DNA of 49,626 bases, taken from NCBI GenBank assembly GCA_964386525.1, contig CAYLSO010000008.1:1-49626 (forward strand). Reading direction: 5' to 3'. Under the pieces are notes generated by a model. The model saw nothing but the letters and a program-made list of their open reading frames with translations. It was not told the DNA's origin and made no database searches. The DNA comes from CAYLSO01 sp964386525 (GTDB lineage Bacteria; Eisenbacteria; RBG-16-71-46; DASYSL01). The stretch's first letter is position 1; every line of letters begins with the position of its first letter. Below, piece after piece: positions 7,583 to 16,790 of this stretch. The translations under genes were made by a program, and so were the position numbers.

Positions 7583-10270
7583 CTAACCCTGCTTGACCAC
7601 CCGCTTCACCAGCGTCTGGCTGTCCACCTGCACGCGGATGAAGAACACGCCCACACCGGCGTCGCGCGAGCCTGAGTCGCGACCGTCCCAGGTGAGGCGG
7701 TGGGCGCCGCCGCCGAGCTCTCCGAGATCCTGCCCCGCGACGAGACGGCCACGCAGGTCGTAGACCTGCATCGTCACGCGCGCCGGGCGCGGCAGGTCGA
7801 GCTGTAGGCTGAGCTCGCCCTGGAAGGGATTGCTGAGCGGCCGCAGCGCCAGGGCCTTCGCCCCCACGCCGTCCGGCACGTCCACCAGCGTGTTGGCCAC
7901 GACGGCTTCCTCCATGAGCACCGGCGTCGAGCGGCCGTTGGCCGTCCACAGCGCGTAGAGTTCGTCCCCCTTGGTGTTGGTGGTGTTCTCGTCGCGTAGG
8001 AACTCGACATACTCCTTCGAGGTCGTCTGGTAGTAGAGCCGCGCCTCCACCTGGCGCGTGGCGGCCGGCAGCTCGTACGCGATCGCGTCCCAGTTCTGAT
8101 TGTCGGCGTAGCGCGGCACCGCGCCCTCGTGGTCCACCGGCTGGCCGCCGAACGCCGCGTACGCGGCATTGGTGAAGCCCAGCGGCGGGATGCGATTGTC
8201 CTTGTAGACGGTGTCGTTGAGCGCGAAGTGGAAGGTCGTCCCCGGGCCCTTGCCGATGGCCGCGGCCAGCGCCGGTGAGATCCCCAGGTGCGCATCGTAG
8301 ACGCGCGTGTCGTTGGCCAGGCTCAGCACGCCGGTGGCCGCGTCGTAGGCGCCCGACTCCCAGATGACGTTGCCGCCCCCATCGCGGGCGACGACGTTGA
8401 CCCACATGCGCCGCCCCTCGGGGTAGCCGGTCGGCAGCTTGTGCCCCGAGCGGTTGGTCAGCGTGACGTGGGCGACGAAGTGGTCGGCGACCCACTCGGT
8501 GGTGAGGTCGAGCACCGCGGCTTTGCGTAGGATGGTGATCGCCCGGGTCTTGGCGTCCGAGAGCGCCAGCGCGCTGGTCTCGCCCGGATAGAGAGCGCCG
8601 ATGAGCGGCGGCATCCAGGCGTTGCCCCCCGTCATGTCGTGGTAAGGCAGGTCGGCGCGGGTCGGCGCCGCCGGGTCGTTGCACCCCTTCCCGGAGACGT
8701 CGGACATGTGGCAGTCCTGGCAGATGGCGACCACGCCGCCGGGCTTGTTGCCGGCGAACTCCGGCGCATAGACGCCGGCCGGGAAGGCGCTGTGCAGCCA
8801 CTCGCTGTAGGTGCGCTCGAGCGGCAGCAACACTTCGGGATCGAACGAGGCGGCCGCCTGGTCGAGCGGGCCGGGCGCGTAGTCGGCGCCCGCCACGCGG
8901 TTGAACGCCGGATTCGAGACGTTGTGGCAGGTGCCGCAGAACTCGCTCGAGCGGTGGAACGCCGACTGCAGGAACGGATGCGGCGCCACCGCGTCGGCGA
9001 ACGGCCCGCGCTTGCGCGGGTCGGGATCGACGACGAACTGGCCCGTGGTGTAGTGCCCCGGGGTGTGGCCCGGCAGCAGGTTGGCGAGCACCGCCTGGTC
9101 CACGAGCGGGCTCACCCCCGGCTTGTAGATGGGATCGACCGCACGGTGGCAGAAGTCGCAGGCCACGCCGTCGCGGTCGAGAGCCGTGAGCTGGCTGCCG
9201 TCGGTGGGCGTGCTGCGGCCGGAGAGCCAGCCGCCGGGCGTATGGCAGCGGATGCAGAGGTCGCCGGACGACGGCGCGTCCTGCTCGGCGACGGCCACGC
9301 AGGCGAAGAAGAGCGGGTCGCGCGCCGCCTGCCCCATCATGCTGCCCAGCCAGCCGTGGCCGGGCTCGGCCGCCGTGTTGTAGCCACCGTGGCAGGTGAT
9401 GCAGGAGGCGGCCTCCTGGAACTGACCGCCGCCCAGGGGCTGCGTGCCCGGCTGCTTGAAGTCGCGCAACGTCGTGGCCACCACGCCGCCCGGCGTCTGC
9501 TGGATGGTGAAGTTGGCGTTGCTCGAGTCGGCCCTGCTGTTGCCCGCCGCGTCGCGCGCCAGGACCTTCACCCGCGCCTGCAGCGTCGGCGTGTTCTGCA
9601 CGAACCACTGGAAGGTGCCGGTGTTGGCCACGCTGAGCGCCAGCGGCTCCCACGAGTGGTCCGCGGCGTCGCGGTAGAAGATGTCCACGTTGGCCACACC
9701 GACGTTGTCGGTGGCGGTCCAGGCGATCTGGTGCCCCGTGCCGCCGACCCACGACTCGCCGCCGTTGGGCGTGGTCACCGTCACCGTGGGCGCCTGCGTG
9801 TCGCTGCCGGTGGTCGGCACCAGGTAGTTCGTGATCTCGTTGACGTTGGGGATGTTGGAGCAGCTGCCGACGTTGCCCGGCGTGAGCCCCGGGAAGGTCG
9901 GGGTGTTGGTGTAGGTGGCGGTGTTGGTGACCTCGGTCAGCGTGCTGAAGCCGTCGCTGTCGGAGTCCTCGTTCTGGATGGCGGTGATGGCGGCCTCGGT
10001 GTTCGGATAGCTGTTGAGGACCGCGGCGACCCGGTTGCCGTAGGGGTTCTTGGGCCCCCCGCCGTTGAAGTCGAAGTGGCAGACGCCGCAGTGCGTGGCG
10101 TGGCTCGGCAGGTTGTCGAGCTTGCTGCCCACCGCGCTCGGATAGACGGTGAAGAAGGACCGGCGGATCGTGGGCCGCGCGAAGGCGGTGACCACCGAGC
10201 CGAAGCAGGCGATCGCGGCCAGGGCGAGGCCGATCCGGAGGGGCGACCAGCAGGTAGTGGACCGATTCAT
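7583..10270 (-). CDS. Secreted six-haem cytochrome with Ig-like and FlgD-like C-terminal domains
   Basis: The 895-residue protein has an N-terminal signal (hydrophobic residues 11-30). Six CxxCH haem sites are at 61-65, 290-294, 339-343, 371-375, 445-449 and 517-521. Between the first and second lie an acidic calcium-type repeat (NEDSDSDGFSTLTEV, about 100-114) and an Ig-like module (about 160-257, starting PTVTVTTPNGGESW). Residues 275-560 resemble the cytochrome c554/multihaem family. The last 75 residues (RPARVTMQVYDLRGRLVAG... to VKRVVKQG) form a FlgD-type Ig domain of the kind found at the C-termini of exported proteins in Bacteroidetes-like and Eisenbacteria-like lineages, where it acts in secretion or surface attachment. 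A role in extracellular electron transfer or periplasmic redox chemistry is inferred; no substrate can be assigned. Confidence 0.85.
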   Translation of the reverse strand: MNRSTTCWSPLRIGLALAAIACFGSVVTAFARPTIRRSFFTVYPSAVGSKLDNLPSHATHCGVCHFDFNGGGPKNPYGNRVAAVLNSYPNTEAAITAIQNEDSDSDGFSTLTEVTNTATYTNTPTFPGLTPGNVGSCSNIPNVNEITNYLVPTTGSDTQAPTVTVTTPNGGESWVGGTGHQIAWTATDNVGVANVDIFYRDAADHSWEPLALSVANTGTFQWFVQNTPTLQARVKVLARDAAGNSRADSSNANFTIQQTPGGVVATTLRDFKQPGTQPLGGGQFQEAASCITCHGGYNTAAEPGHGWLGSMMGQAARDPLFFACVAVAEQDAPSSGDLCIRCHTPGGWLSGRSTPTDGSQLTALDRDGVACDFCHRAVDPIYKPGVSPLVDQAVLANLLPGHTPGHYTTGQFVVDPDPRKRGPFADAVAPHPFLQSAFHRSSEFCGTCHNVSNPAFNRVAGADYAPGPLDQAAASFDPEVLLPLERTYSEWLHSAFPAGVYAPEFAGNKPGGVVAICQDCHMSDVSGKGCNDPAAPTRADLPYHDMTGGNAWMPPLIGALYPGETSALALSDAKTRAITILRKAAVLDLTTEWVADHFVAHVTLTNRSGHKLPTGYPEGRRMWVNVVARDGGGNVIWESGAYDAATGVLSLANDTRVYDAHLGISPALAAAIGKGPGTTFHFALNDTVYKDNRIPPLGFTNAAYAAFGGQPVDHEGAVPRYADNQNWDAIAYELPAATRQVEARLYYQTTSKEYVEFLRDENTTNTKGDELYALWTANGRSTPVLMEEAVVANTLVDVPDGVGAKALALRPLSNPFQGELSLQLDLPRPARVTMQVYDLRGRLVAGQDLGELGGGAHRLTWDGRDSGSRDAGVGVFFIRVQVDSQTLVKRVVKQG

Positions 10271-10587
10271 TACCCACCCCCGTGGATGATGGGCGGCCTC
10301 GGGCAGGCCGTCCGGTGGATTCGACGCATGACTCGCGCCTTGAGGGGTTGCATGTATCGGGCCAGGCGAGGGGAGCGGCCTCGCGGCCCCTGCGGCGGCG
10401 AGAGACGCCTTTCAGGCGCGTGGCTTGCGGCCGCGACTCGTCCTGGGACAGGTCGATCCGGCGGCGGACCGGCGCCACAGCGGCGACAGACTGTCTGCGG
10501 CTGCGGCCGGAATGTCGGTCGGCCGGCTGGAATGTCGGTCGGCCGGCCCCGCCGGAATGCCGGTCGGCGGCCACCATACCTTGTGGT
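10271..10587. other. Divergent regulatory region between cytochrome and EamA genes
   Basis: About 317 bases without a gene. It holds a short palindrome CAGAC-T-GTCTG (10487-10497), three direct repeats (10509-10572) and a larger palindrome that runs into the EamA start codon (10574-10591). I see no clear promoter hexamers for either gene. Confidence 0.6.
10509..10572 (+). repeat. Three direct repeats (GGAATGTCGGTCGGCCGG type)
   Basis: Copies begin at 10509, 10529 and 10554. The first two are identical over GGAATGTCGGTCGGCCGGC and exactly 20 bases apart; the third differs slightly (GGAATGCCGGTCGGCGGCC) and is 25 bases on. The spacing of about two helical turns is that of a multi-site protein-binding array rather than a CRISPR. 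Confidence 0.75.
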
Positions 10588-10591
10588 ATGG
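10574..10591 (+). promoter_or_regulatory. Palindrome overlapping the EamA start codon
   Basis: CCATACC-TTGT-GGTATGG is a perfect 7-bp inverted repeat. The EamA ATG (10588-10590) lies inside its right arm. The TGGTA half-site also pairs with TACCA at 10594-10598, giving a second overlapping inverted repeat. Operator or start-codon-masking hairpin are both possible. Confidence 0.6.
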
Positions 10592-11541
10592 ATTACCAAG
10601 TGAGCCCTTCCCCCGCGCCCGTGCCGCCCCTGGCCAAGTCCGCCGCCGTCGTCGCCACCACGCTCATCTGGGGAAGCACCTTCCTGGCCATCAGCATGGG
10701 CAACGACACGGTGCCGCCGGCCTGGGCGGCGACTCTGCGCCTGGCGATCGCGGCCGTGGCGCTGTTCGCCATCCTCGCCCTGCGCCGCCAGCCCCTGCCG
10801 CGCGGTGAGGCGATGGTGAGCGCGGTGCTCTACGGCTTCTTCCAGTTCGGCCTCAACCTACCCCTGCTCTACTGGGCGGAGACCCAGGTGCCCTCGGGCC
10901 TCTGCGCCATCATCTTCGCCACCCTGCCGCTCAACAACGCCGTCCTGACCCACCTGTTCGGGCTCGAGAGGCTCACCCTCGCCAAGATCGCGGGCGCCGT
11001 GCTGGCCCTGGCCGGCGTGGCCGTCATCTTCTCGGCTCAGGTCACGCTCGCCGTCGAGCCGCGGCGCCTGTTCGCCGTGCTCGTGGCCACCTGGGCGGCG
11101 GGCCTGGGCAGCGTGTTCTTGAAGCGCGGCCCCCGCCAGTCGCCGATCGGCGCCAACGCGGTGGGCGCCACGGTCGGCCTCGTGGTCTGTGCCTTCACCA
11201 GCCTGCTGCTCGCCGAATCCCAGGCGTTGCCGCGCGGCGGCGCCGCCTGGTTCCCCATCCTCTACCTCGCCGTCGCCGCCTCGCTCGGCGCCTTCGTCCT
11301 GTGGGCCTGGCTCCTGAACCACTCGAACATCACGCGGCTCAGCTACATCTCCGTGGTCGTGCCGCTGGTGGCGCTCGTCCTCGGCGTGCTGGTGCGCGGC
11401 GAGCGCCCGGCGCCGGCCAGCTTCCTGGGGGCCGTCATCGTGCTGGCCGGCGTGGCCCTCGGAGTGCGCGTCCCGGCGAGGCTCGCCAAGGACCCGACCA
11501 AGACCCCCGCCGACCTTGCCCCGCCCTCGGTAGCCGAGTAG
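10588..11541 (+). CDS. EamA/DMT-family permease
   Basis: The 317-residue protein contains ten hydrophobic helices in two EamA repeats. Family landmarks are IWGSTFLAISMG in the first helix, PPAWAATLRLAIAAVAL in the second, LPLNNAVLTHLFGLERLT after the fourth, and LSYISVVVPLVALVLGVLVRGE near the end. Members export amino acids, nucleosides or other metabolites across the inner membrane; the substrate cannot be read from sequence. The chosen ATG has no ribosome site; it sits in a palindrome, so the mRNA may be leaderless or translation may be controlled. The polar tail after the last helix (VRVPARLAKDPTKTP...) is short. The gene is monocistronic and divergent from the multihaem cytochrome. Confidence 0.9.
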   Translation: MDYQVSPSPAPVPPLAKSAAVVATTLIWGSTFLAISMGNDTVPPAWAATLRLAIAAVALFAILALRRQPLPRGEAMVSAVLYGFFQFGLNLPLLYWAETQVPSGLCAIIFATLPLNNAVLTHLFGLERLTLAKIAGAVLALAGVAVIFSAQVTLAVEPRRLFAVLVATWAAGLGSVFLKRGPRQSPIGANAVGATVGLVVCAFTSLLLAESQALPRGGAAWFPILYLAVAASLGAFVLWAWLLNHSNITRLSYISVVVPLVALVLGVLVRGERPAPASFLGAVIVLAGVALGVRVPARLAKDPTKTPADLAPPSVAE

Positions 11542-11628
11542 CCTGGCTCCGACGACCGCCTCACGGCCGGGGCCCTATCCCGGCCGCCCGTGCGGCCACC
11601 GCTCCCGGCTTTCGAGAGGAGTCCCGCA

Positions 11629-14064
11629 ATGCCAGGGATCCGCCCGTTGCCCGTCGAGTCTCTCCGCCGCGCCTGCGACCCGGCGCAGTTCCGGTTCGCG
11701 ACCACCGCCGAGCTCAAGCCCGTGCACCTGCCGATCGGCCAGCCGCGCGCCGTCGAGGCGCTGCGCTTCGGCCTCGGCATGCGCGCCGAGGGCTACGACC
11801 TCTTCGCCCTCGGCCCCCAGGGCAGCGGCAAGCACACCACCGTCGTGCAGTTTCTCGAAGCCCAGGCGGCGGGCGAGCCGGTGCCGCCCGACTGGTGCTA
11901 CGTGAACAACTTCGCCACGCCGCACCGGCCGCGCGCGCTGCGCCTGGCGCCCGGCCTCGGCGCGGTGCTGCGCCGCGACATGAACAAGCTCGTCGAGGAG
12001 CTGCGCGCCGCCATCCCCGCCGCCTTCGAGAGCGAGGCCTACCGCTCGCGCAAGCTGACCCTCTCCAAGGGCCTCGAGGAGACCCAGGAGCAGGCCTTCG
12101 AGGCGCTGCGCGAGCAGGCGAAGGAGCGCAGCATCGCGCTCCTGCGCACGCCCATCGGGCTGACGCTGGCGCCCATGAAAGGCGAGGAGGTGCTCGACCC
12201 GCAGGAGTTCGCCAAGCTGCCGCCGGCCGAGCAGGAGCGCCTCCAGAAGGAGGTCGAGGGGCTGCAGGAGCAGTTGCAGGAGTTCCTCCACAAGGTGCCG
12301 CGCTGGGAGAAGGAGCACCGGGCCAAGCTGCGTGAGCTGCGCCGCGAGGTGTCGCGCTACGCGGTGGAGCGCGCCATGGAGGACATCTACGAGGACTACG
12401 GGGAGCTGCCCGAGGTGCTAAACTACCTGCACGACGTGCAGAACGACGTGCTCGAGAACTTCCCCCAGTTTCTGCAGTCTGGGGCACAGCCGCAGTCGCC
12501 GCAGCCGGAGGGCGCCCCGCCGCTGCCGCCGGCGGTGGCCGAGCTGTTCGGGCTGTTCCGCCGCTACCAGGTCAACGTCATGGTGGACCACGACGACTCG
12601 AAGGGCGCGCCGGTGGTCTACGAGGACCAGCCGAGCCTGCCCAACCTGCTCGGCCGCATCGAGCACATCTCGCAGATGGGCGCCCTGGTCACCGACTTCA
12701 CGCTCATCAAGCCCGGCGCGCTGCACCGCGCCCACGGCGGCTACCTCATCCTCGACGCGCGCCGCCTGCTGATGCAGCCCTTCGCCTGGGAGGACTTGAA
12801 GCGCGTCCTGCGCTCGCGCGAGATCCGCTTCGAGTCGCTGGCCGACCGGCTGAGTCCGGTGTCCACCGTCAGCCTCGATCCCGAGCCCATCCCGCTCGAC
12901 TGCAAGGTGATCCTCATCGGCGAGCCCTGGCTCTACTACCTGCTGACCGAGGCCGACCCCGACTTCGACGAGCTCTTCAAGGTGGCGGTGGACTTCGACG
13001 ACCGCACCGACTGGACGCCGGAGACGGCGAACATGTACGCCGGGTTCTTCGGCCACGTGGCGCGCGAGGAGGGCCTGCGGCCGCTCGACCGCGACGCCGT
13101 GGCGGGCGTGCTCGAGCACGCCGTGCGCCTGGCCGGCGACGTCGAAAAGCTTTCGACGCGCATGCAGCACCTGGTGGACCTGGTGCGCGAGTCCGACTAC
13201 TGGGCCGGGCAGGCGGCGCGCGAGACGGTCACCGCCGCCGACGTCGAGCGCGCCATCGCGGCACAGATCCGCCGCGGCGACCTGCTGCGCGAGCGGATGC
13301 AGGAGGAGATCCGCCGCGGCACGGTGCTCATCGACACGCGCGGCGAGGTGGTCGGCCAGGTCAACGGCCTGTCGGTGTACTCGCTGGGCGGGCTGGCCTT
13401 CGGGCGCCCGAGCCGCATCACGGCGCGCGTGCGCCTCGGGCGCGGCGAGGTGGTGGACATCGAGCGCGAGGTGGAGCTGGGCGGGCCGATCCACTCCAAG
13501 GGCGTGCTCATCCTCTCCGGCTTCCTCGGCGAGCGCTTCGCCACGCGCCGGCCGCTGGCGCTGTCGGCGAGCCTCGGCTTCGAGCAGTCCTACTCCGGCG
13601 TCGAGGGCGACAGCGCCTCCTCGGCCGAGCTCTACGCCCTGCTCTCGGCGCTGGCCCAGACACCGGTCAAGCAGTCGTTCGCGGTCACCGGCTCGGTCAA
13701 CCAGCGCGGGCAGGTGCAGGCGATCGGCGGCGCCAACGAGAAGATCGAGGGTTTCTTCGAGGTCTGCCGGACGGCCGGCCTCACCGGCGACCAGGGCGTG
13801 CTCATCCCGGCGTCCAACGTCAAGCACCTCATGCTGCGCCGCGAGGTGGTCGAGGCGGTGGCCGCGGGCCGTTTCCGCGTCTACGCCGTGGAGACCGTGG
13901 ATCAGGGCATCGAGCTGCTGACCGGCGTGCCCGCCGGCGAGCGCGAGGCCTCCGGCCTGTACCCGGAGGGCTCGATCAACCGGCGCGTCGAGGACCGGCT
14001 GACCGAGCTCGCCGAAGCCGCCCGCCGCTTCGCCCTGCCGCACAAGGAGGAGCGCCCGTCATGA
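11629..14064 (+). CDS. LonB-like AAA+ ATPase with Lon protease domain
   Basis: The protein is 811 residues. The Walker A motif GPQGSGKHT is at 62-70. A long charged helical insertion (about 130-260, KGLEETQEQAFEALREQ, EGLQEQLQEFLHKV) follows, typical of this COG1067 group, then the second part of the ATPase. The C-terminal Lon proteolytic domain has the catalytic dyad Ser662 (EGDSASSAELYALL) and Lys705 (GGANEKIEGFF); the 43-residue spacing equals that in E. coli Lon. These proteins degrade damaged or regulatory proteins; this subgroup lacks the classical Lon N-terminal domain. The start is ATG with GAGAGGA eight bases upstream. It overlaps the next gene by four bases (ATGA), so both are co-translated as a stress operon. 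Confidence 0.93.
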   Translation: MPGIRPLPVESLRRACDPAQFRFATTAELKPVHLPIGQPRAVEALRFGLGMRAEGYDLFALGPQGSGKHTTVVQFLEAQAAGEPVPPDWCYVNNFATPHRPRALRLAPGLGAVLRRDMNKLVEELRAAIPAAFESEAYRSRKLTLSKGLEETQEQAFEALREQAKERSIALLRTPIGLTLAPMKGEEVLDPQEFAKLPPAEQERLQKEVEGLQEQLQEFLHKVPRWEKEHRAKLRELRREVSRYAVERAMEDIYEDYGELPEVLNYLHDVQNDVLENFPQFLQSGAQPQSPQPEGAPPLPPAVAELFGLFRRYQVNVMVDHDDSKGAPVVYEDQPSLPNLLGRIEHISQMGALVTDFTLIKPGALHRAHGGYLILDARRLLMQPFAWEDLKRVLRSREIRFESLADRLSPVSTVSLDPEPIPLDCKVILIGEPWLYYLLTEADPDFDELFKVAVDFDDRTDWTPETANMYAGFFGHVAREEGLRPLDRDAVAGVLEHAVRLAGDVEKLSTRMQHLVDLVRESDYWAGQAARETVTAADVERAIAAQIRRGDLLRERMQEEIRRGTVLIDTRGEVVGQVNGLSVYSLGGLAFGRPSRITARVRLGRGEVVDIEREVELGGPIHSKGVLILSGFLGERFATRRPLALSASLGFEQSYSGVEGDSASSAELYALLSALAQTPVKQSFAVTGSVNQRGQVQAIGGANEKIEGFFEVCRTAGLTGDQGVLIPASNVKHLMLRREVVEAVAAGRFRVYAVETVDQGIELLTGVPAGEREASGLYPEGSINRRVEDRLTELAEAARRFALPHKEERPS

Positions 14065-14912
14065 GCGAGCGCGCGACGGACGGGCCCGCCGTCCGGCGCA
14101 TCCTGGTGGCGCTGGACGCGGCGGCGCACGACCCGGCCCTGCTCGATGCCGCCGCGGCGCTGGCCGCCCGCCTCGAGGCGGAGCTGATCGGCCTCTTCGT
14201 CGAGGATCTCAACCTCTTGCGCTCGGCCGGGCTGCCGTTCGTGCGCCAGGTGAGCTTCCTGACGGCCAGCGCCGAGGAGTTCGACGCGCCCACCACCGAA
14301 CGCGAGCTGCGCGTCATGGCCGAGCGGGCCGAGCGCCGTCTGGCCGCGGCGGCGCACGAGAACGGCGTGAAGTACTCGTTCCGCGTGGTGCGCGGGCACG
14401 TGGCCCACGAGGTCAGCGCCGCCGCCGAGGAGGCCGACCTGGTCATCGTCGAAGAATCGGCGAGGCCGCTGACCCGCCACCTGCGCCTGCCCGCGCCCTG
14501 CCGCGACGCGACCCTGCAGGTGAGCCGCTCGGTGCTGCTCTACCGCCGCGGCGCCGACACCGAGGGGCCGATCAGCGTGGTGTACGACGGCTCGCCGGAA
14601 GCCGACCAGGCGCTGGCCATGGCGGGAAAGCTGACGGGCGACGGCGAGCGCGGGCTCGAGATCCTCCTCGTCCCCTCCCCCGTGGCCCGCGGCGCCGACC
14701 TCGAGCACCGGGCGCGGCAGCGGCTCATCGACCACCGCGGCGAGGTGCACATGCGCGCCCTCGGCCCCGCCGGGCTGCCGCAGATCGGCCGCCTGCTGCG
14801 CGACGTGGGCGCCGGGCTGGTGGTGCTGCACGGCAGCTGCGCGGCGGCCCGCGGCGCGGAGATCGAGAGCATCATCAAGGACCTAGGCTGCCCGGTGCTG
14901 CTGTTGAGGTAG
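14061..14912 (+). CDS. Tandem universal stress protein (UspA family)
   Basis: The 283-residue protein has two UspA-type domains: residues 11-155 (RRILVALDAAAHDPALLDAAAALAARL, then ADLVIVEESA) and residues 168-283 (ISVVYDGSPEADQALAMAGKLT... LGCPVLLLR). The usual ATP-binding G-2x-G-9x-G(S/T) loop is not conserved in either half, so it is probably not an ATP-binding type. The start overlaps the LonB-like stop codon by four bases, which ties its expression to that protease. A role in stress signalling or in presenting substrates to the protease is inference from the coupling only. Confidence 0.85.
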   Translation: MSERATDGPAVRRILVALDAAAHDPALLDAAAALAARLEAELIGLFVEDLNLLRSAGLPFVRQVSFLTASAEEFDAPTTERELRVMAERAERRLAAAAHENGVKYSFRVVRGHVAHEVSAAAEEADLVIVEESARPLTRHLRLPAPCRDATLQVSRSVLLYRRGADTEGPISVVYDGSPEADQALAMAGKLTGDGERGLEILLVPSPVARGADLEHRARQRLIDHRGEVHMRALGPAGLPQIGRLLRDVGAGLVVLHGSCAAARGAEIESIIKDLGCPVLLLR

Positions 14913-15115
14913 GGTCGCAGGGGCCGGGCCACCCGTGCAGTCTGCGCGAGACGGGCGTGAGGCCGGTGTGCTTCGCAGGTCAGGGCGCCGTGAAGTCGGC
15001 TTCCCAGCGCCTTCTTGCCGGCCCGGCAGCGCTGGCGCGCCGCTTGCTATTTCTCCGAACAGGCGAGCCTGGCCGCAGGCGGCGCCTTCTCCCCCAAACC
15101 ACAGGAGCTTCTCGA

Positions 15116-15523
15116 ATGAAAAGGAACCGCTCGCTTCCGCTGACCGTCGCCGTCCTGCTCGGCGCCGCCCTGCTGGCCGGCTGCGGCGACTCGCCGACCA
15201 CCCCCGGGATCCAGCCGCAGATCGTCAACAACACGGACAGCTTCGAGTACCAGACCTCGAGCGTGCGCAACTACTCCGGCTCCGCCACCTACACGTGGCA
15301 GAACACCGGGGTCGCGGCCAACGTGAATCAGGCCACCACGGTGACCGCGGGCAGCATCAGCGTGGTCATCACGGACGCGGCCGGCACGCAGGTCTACTCG
15401 CGCTCGCTGTCCGACAACGGCACCTTCGTCACCGCGGACGGGGTGGCCGGGGCCTGGAAGATCCGGGTCGTCTACAGCGGCGCCAGCGGCACCGTGAACT
15501 TCCGCGTCGAGAAGAAGACCTAG
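15116..15523 (+). CDS. Small lipoprotein of unknown function
   Basis: The 135-residue protein has a textbook lipoprotein signal, MKRNRSLPLTVAVLLGAALLAGC, with lipidated Cys at 23. The mature part is about 110 residues, rich in Ser, Thr, Val and Asn (SFEYQTSSVRNYSGSATYTW, SISVVITDAAGTQVYSRSL, GAWKIRVVYSGASGTVNFRVEKKT) and predicted to be all beta, like a small jelly-roll or Ig-type sandwich. The start is ATG with AGGAG eight bases upstream. No neighbour explains its role; it stands alone between the USP gene and hemE. Confidence 0.85.
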   Translation: MKRNRSLPLTVAVLLGAALLAGCGDSPTTPGIQPQIVNNTDSFEYQTSSVRNYSGSATYTWQNTGVAANVNQATTVTAGSISVVITDAAGTQVYSRSLSDNGTFVTADGVAGAWKIRVVYSGASGTVNFRVEKKT

Positions 15524-15671
15524 CCCGCGACCCGGGGCCCGCTCCCTGGCCGGCCGGGCCCCGCTCCGGGTTCTCCGCGCTGTCGGCCGCGCGCCTGGCA
15601 CGTCAGGCCAAACCCAGGTATCTTCCCCGCGAACCGACCGCCGACCGTTCCGTTTCTCGGAGACCGTCCCG

Positions 15672-16721
15672 ATGACCCCAACCGCCCCCCACCCGTCCGA
15701 GCAATCCCCCTTCATGAAGGCCTGCCGGCGCGAGCCGGCGCCCCACACGCCGGTGTGGCTCATGCGCCAGGCCGGCCGCTACATGAAGGAGTACCGCGAC
15801 GTGCGGGCCCGCGTCTCCATGCTCGAGCTGTGCAAGTCGCCGGCGCTGGTGAGCGAGGTCACGACCTACGCCGCCCGGCGCATCGGGGCGGACGCGGCCA
15901 TCCTGTTCGCCGACCTGTTGCTCATCGTCGAGCCGCTCGGCCTCGCCCTCGAGTACAGCCAGGGGGAGGGCCCGGTGATCGCCCCGGCGGTGCGCGACGC
16001 CGCCGCCGTGGAGACGCTGCGCGAGGTGGACCCCGAGGCGCTGGGCTACGTCTACGCGGCCGTGCGGCAGACCCGCGCCGACCTGCCCACGACGCTGCCG
16101 CTCATCGGCTTCGCCGGGGCGCCCTTCACCGTCGCCTCGTACCTCATCGAGGGCCGCGGCACCCGCCACTTCGAGCGCACCAAGCGCTTCATGCACGGCG
16201 ACGAGGGCGCTTGGCGGGCCCTCATGGAGAAGATCGTCCGCGGCACGGCGGCCTACCTGAACCGCCAGGCCGCGGCCGGCTGCCAGGCCCTGCAGATCTT
16301 CGACAGCTGGGTGGGCTGCCTCTCGCCCGCCGATTACCGGCGCTACGTGCAGCCTTTCTCGGCCGCCCTCATCGCCGCCCTGCCGCCGGGCGTGCCGGTC
16401 ATCCACTTCGGCACCGACACGACTTCGCTGCTTCCTGACATGAAAGCGGCCGGCGGCACGGTCATCGGCCTCGATTGGCGTGTAGAATTGGACCGCGCCT
16501 GGCAGGGCCTCGGCTACGACGTGGCGGTGCAGGGCAACCTGGATCCCATCGTGCTGTTCGCCGAGCCCGCGGTCATCCGCGCGCAGGCCCAGCGGATCCT
16601 GACGCAAGCCGCAGGGCGCGACGGGCACGTCTTCAACCTCGGCCACGGCATCCTGCCGGGCACCCCGGTGGACCACGTGGTCCGCCTGGTGGAGACGGTG
16701 CACGAGCTGAGCCGGCGCTGA
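15672..16721 (+). CDS. hemE: Uroporphyrinogen decarboxylase
   Basis: The protein is 349 residues, normal for HemE. It removes four carboxyl groups from uroporphyrinogen III to give coproporphyrinogen III, a cytoplasmic step of haem synthesis. Signatures are PVWLMRQAGRYMKEY near residues 26-40 (substrate-binding Arg), FADLLLIVEPLGL, GFAGAPFTVASYLIEGRG, QIFDSWVGCLSP and FNLGHGILPGTP. It is followed 70 bases later by a protoporphyrinogen oxidase gene; in Bacillus these flank hemH (hemEHY), which is missing here. The demand for haem is plain, since at least four c-type cytochromes are encoded in the window. Confidence 0.98.
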   Translation: MTPTAPHPSEQSPFMKACRREPAPHTPVWLMRQAGRYMKEYRDVRARVSMLELCKSPALVSEVTTYAARRIGADAAILFADLLLIVEPLGLALEYSQGEGPVIAPAVRDAAAVETLREVDPEALGYVYAAVRQTRADLPTTLPLIGFAGAPFTVASYLIEGRGTRHFERTKRFMHGDEGAWRALMEKIVRGTAAYLNRQAAAGCQALQIFDSWVGCLSPADYRRYVQPFSAALIAALPPGVPVIHFGTDTTSLLPDMKAAGGTVIGLDWRVELDRAWQGLGYDVAVQGNLDPIVLFAEPAVIRAQAQRILTQAAGRDGHVFNLGHGILPGTPVDHVVRLVETVHELSRR

Positions 16722-16790
16722 CGTTTTCGCGGATCCCGATCCGGCCGCCACATCCGAAACCCGCCGCACCCCCCGCGGGGGGCGCGGCTC

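Noticed and set aside
10509..10572. Short repeats considered as a CRISPR array
   Set aside because: The units are contiguous with no unique spacers of constant length, and there are no cas genes nearby.
7497..10577. Very long second open frame on the minus strand overlapping the multihaem cytochrome gene
   Set aside because: It is a frame-shifted shadow of the cytochrome gene, with Arg/Ala/Gly-rich low-complexity translation and no domain; GC-rich DNA keeps such frames open.
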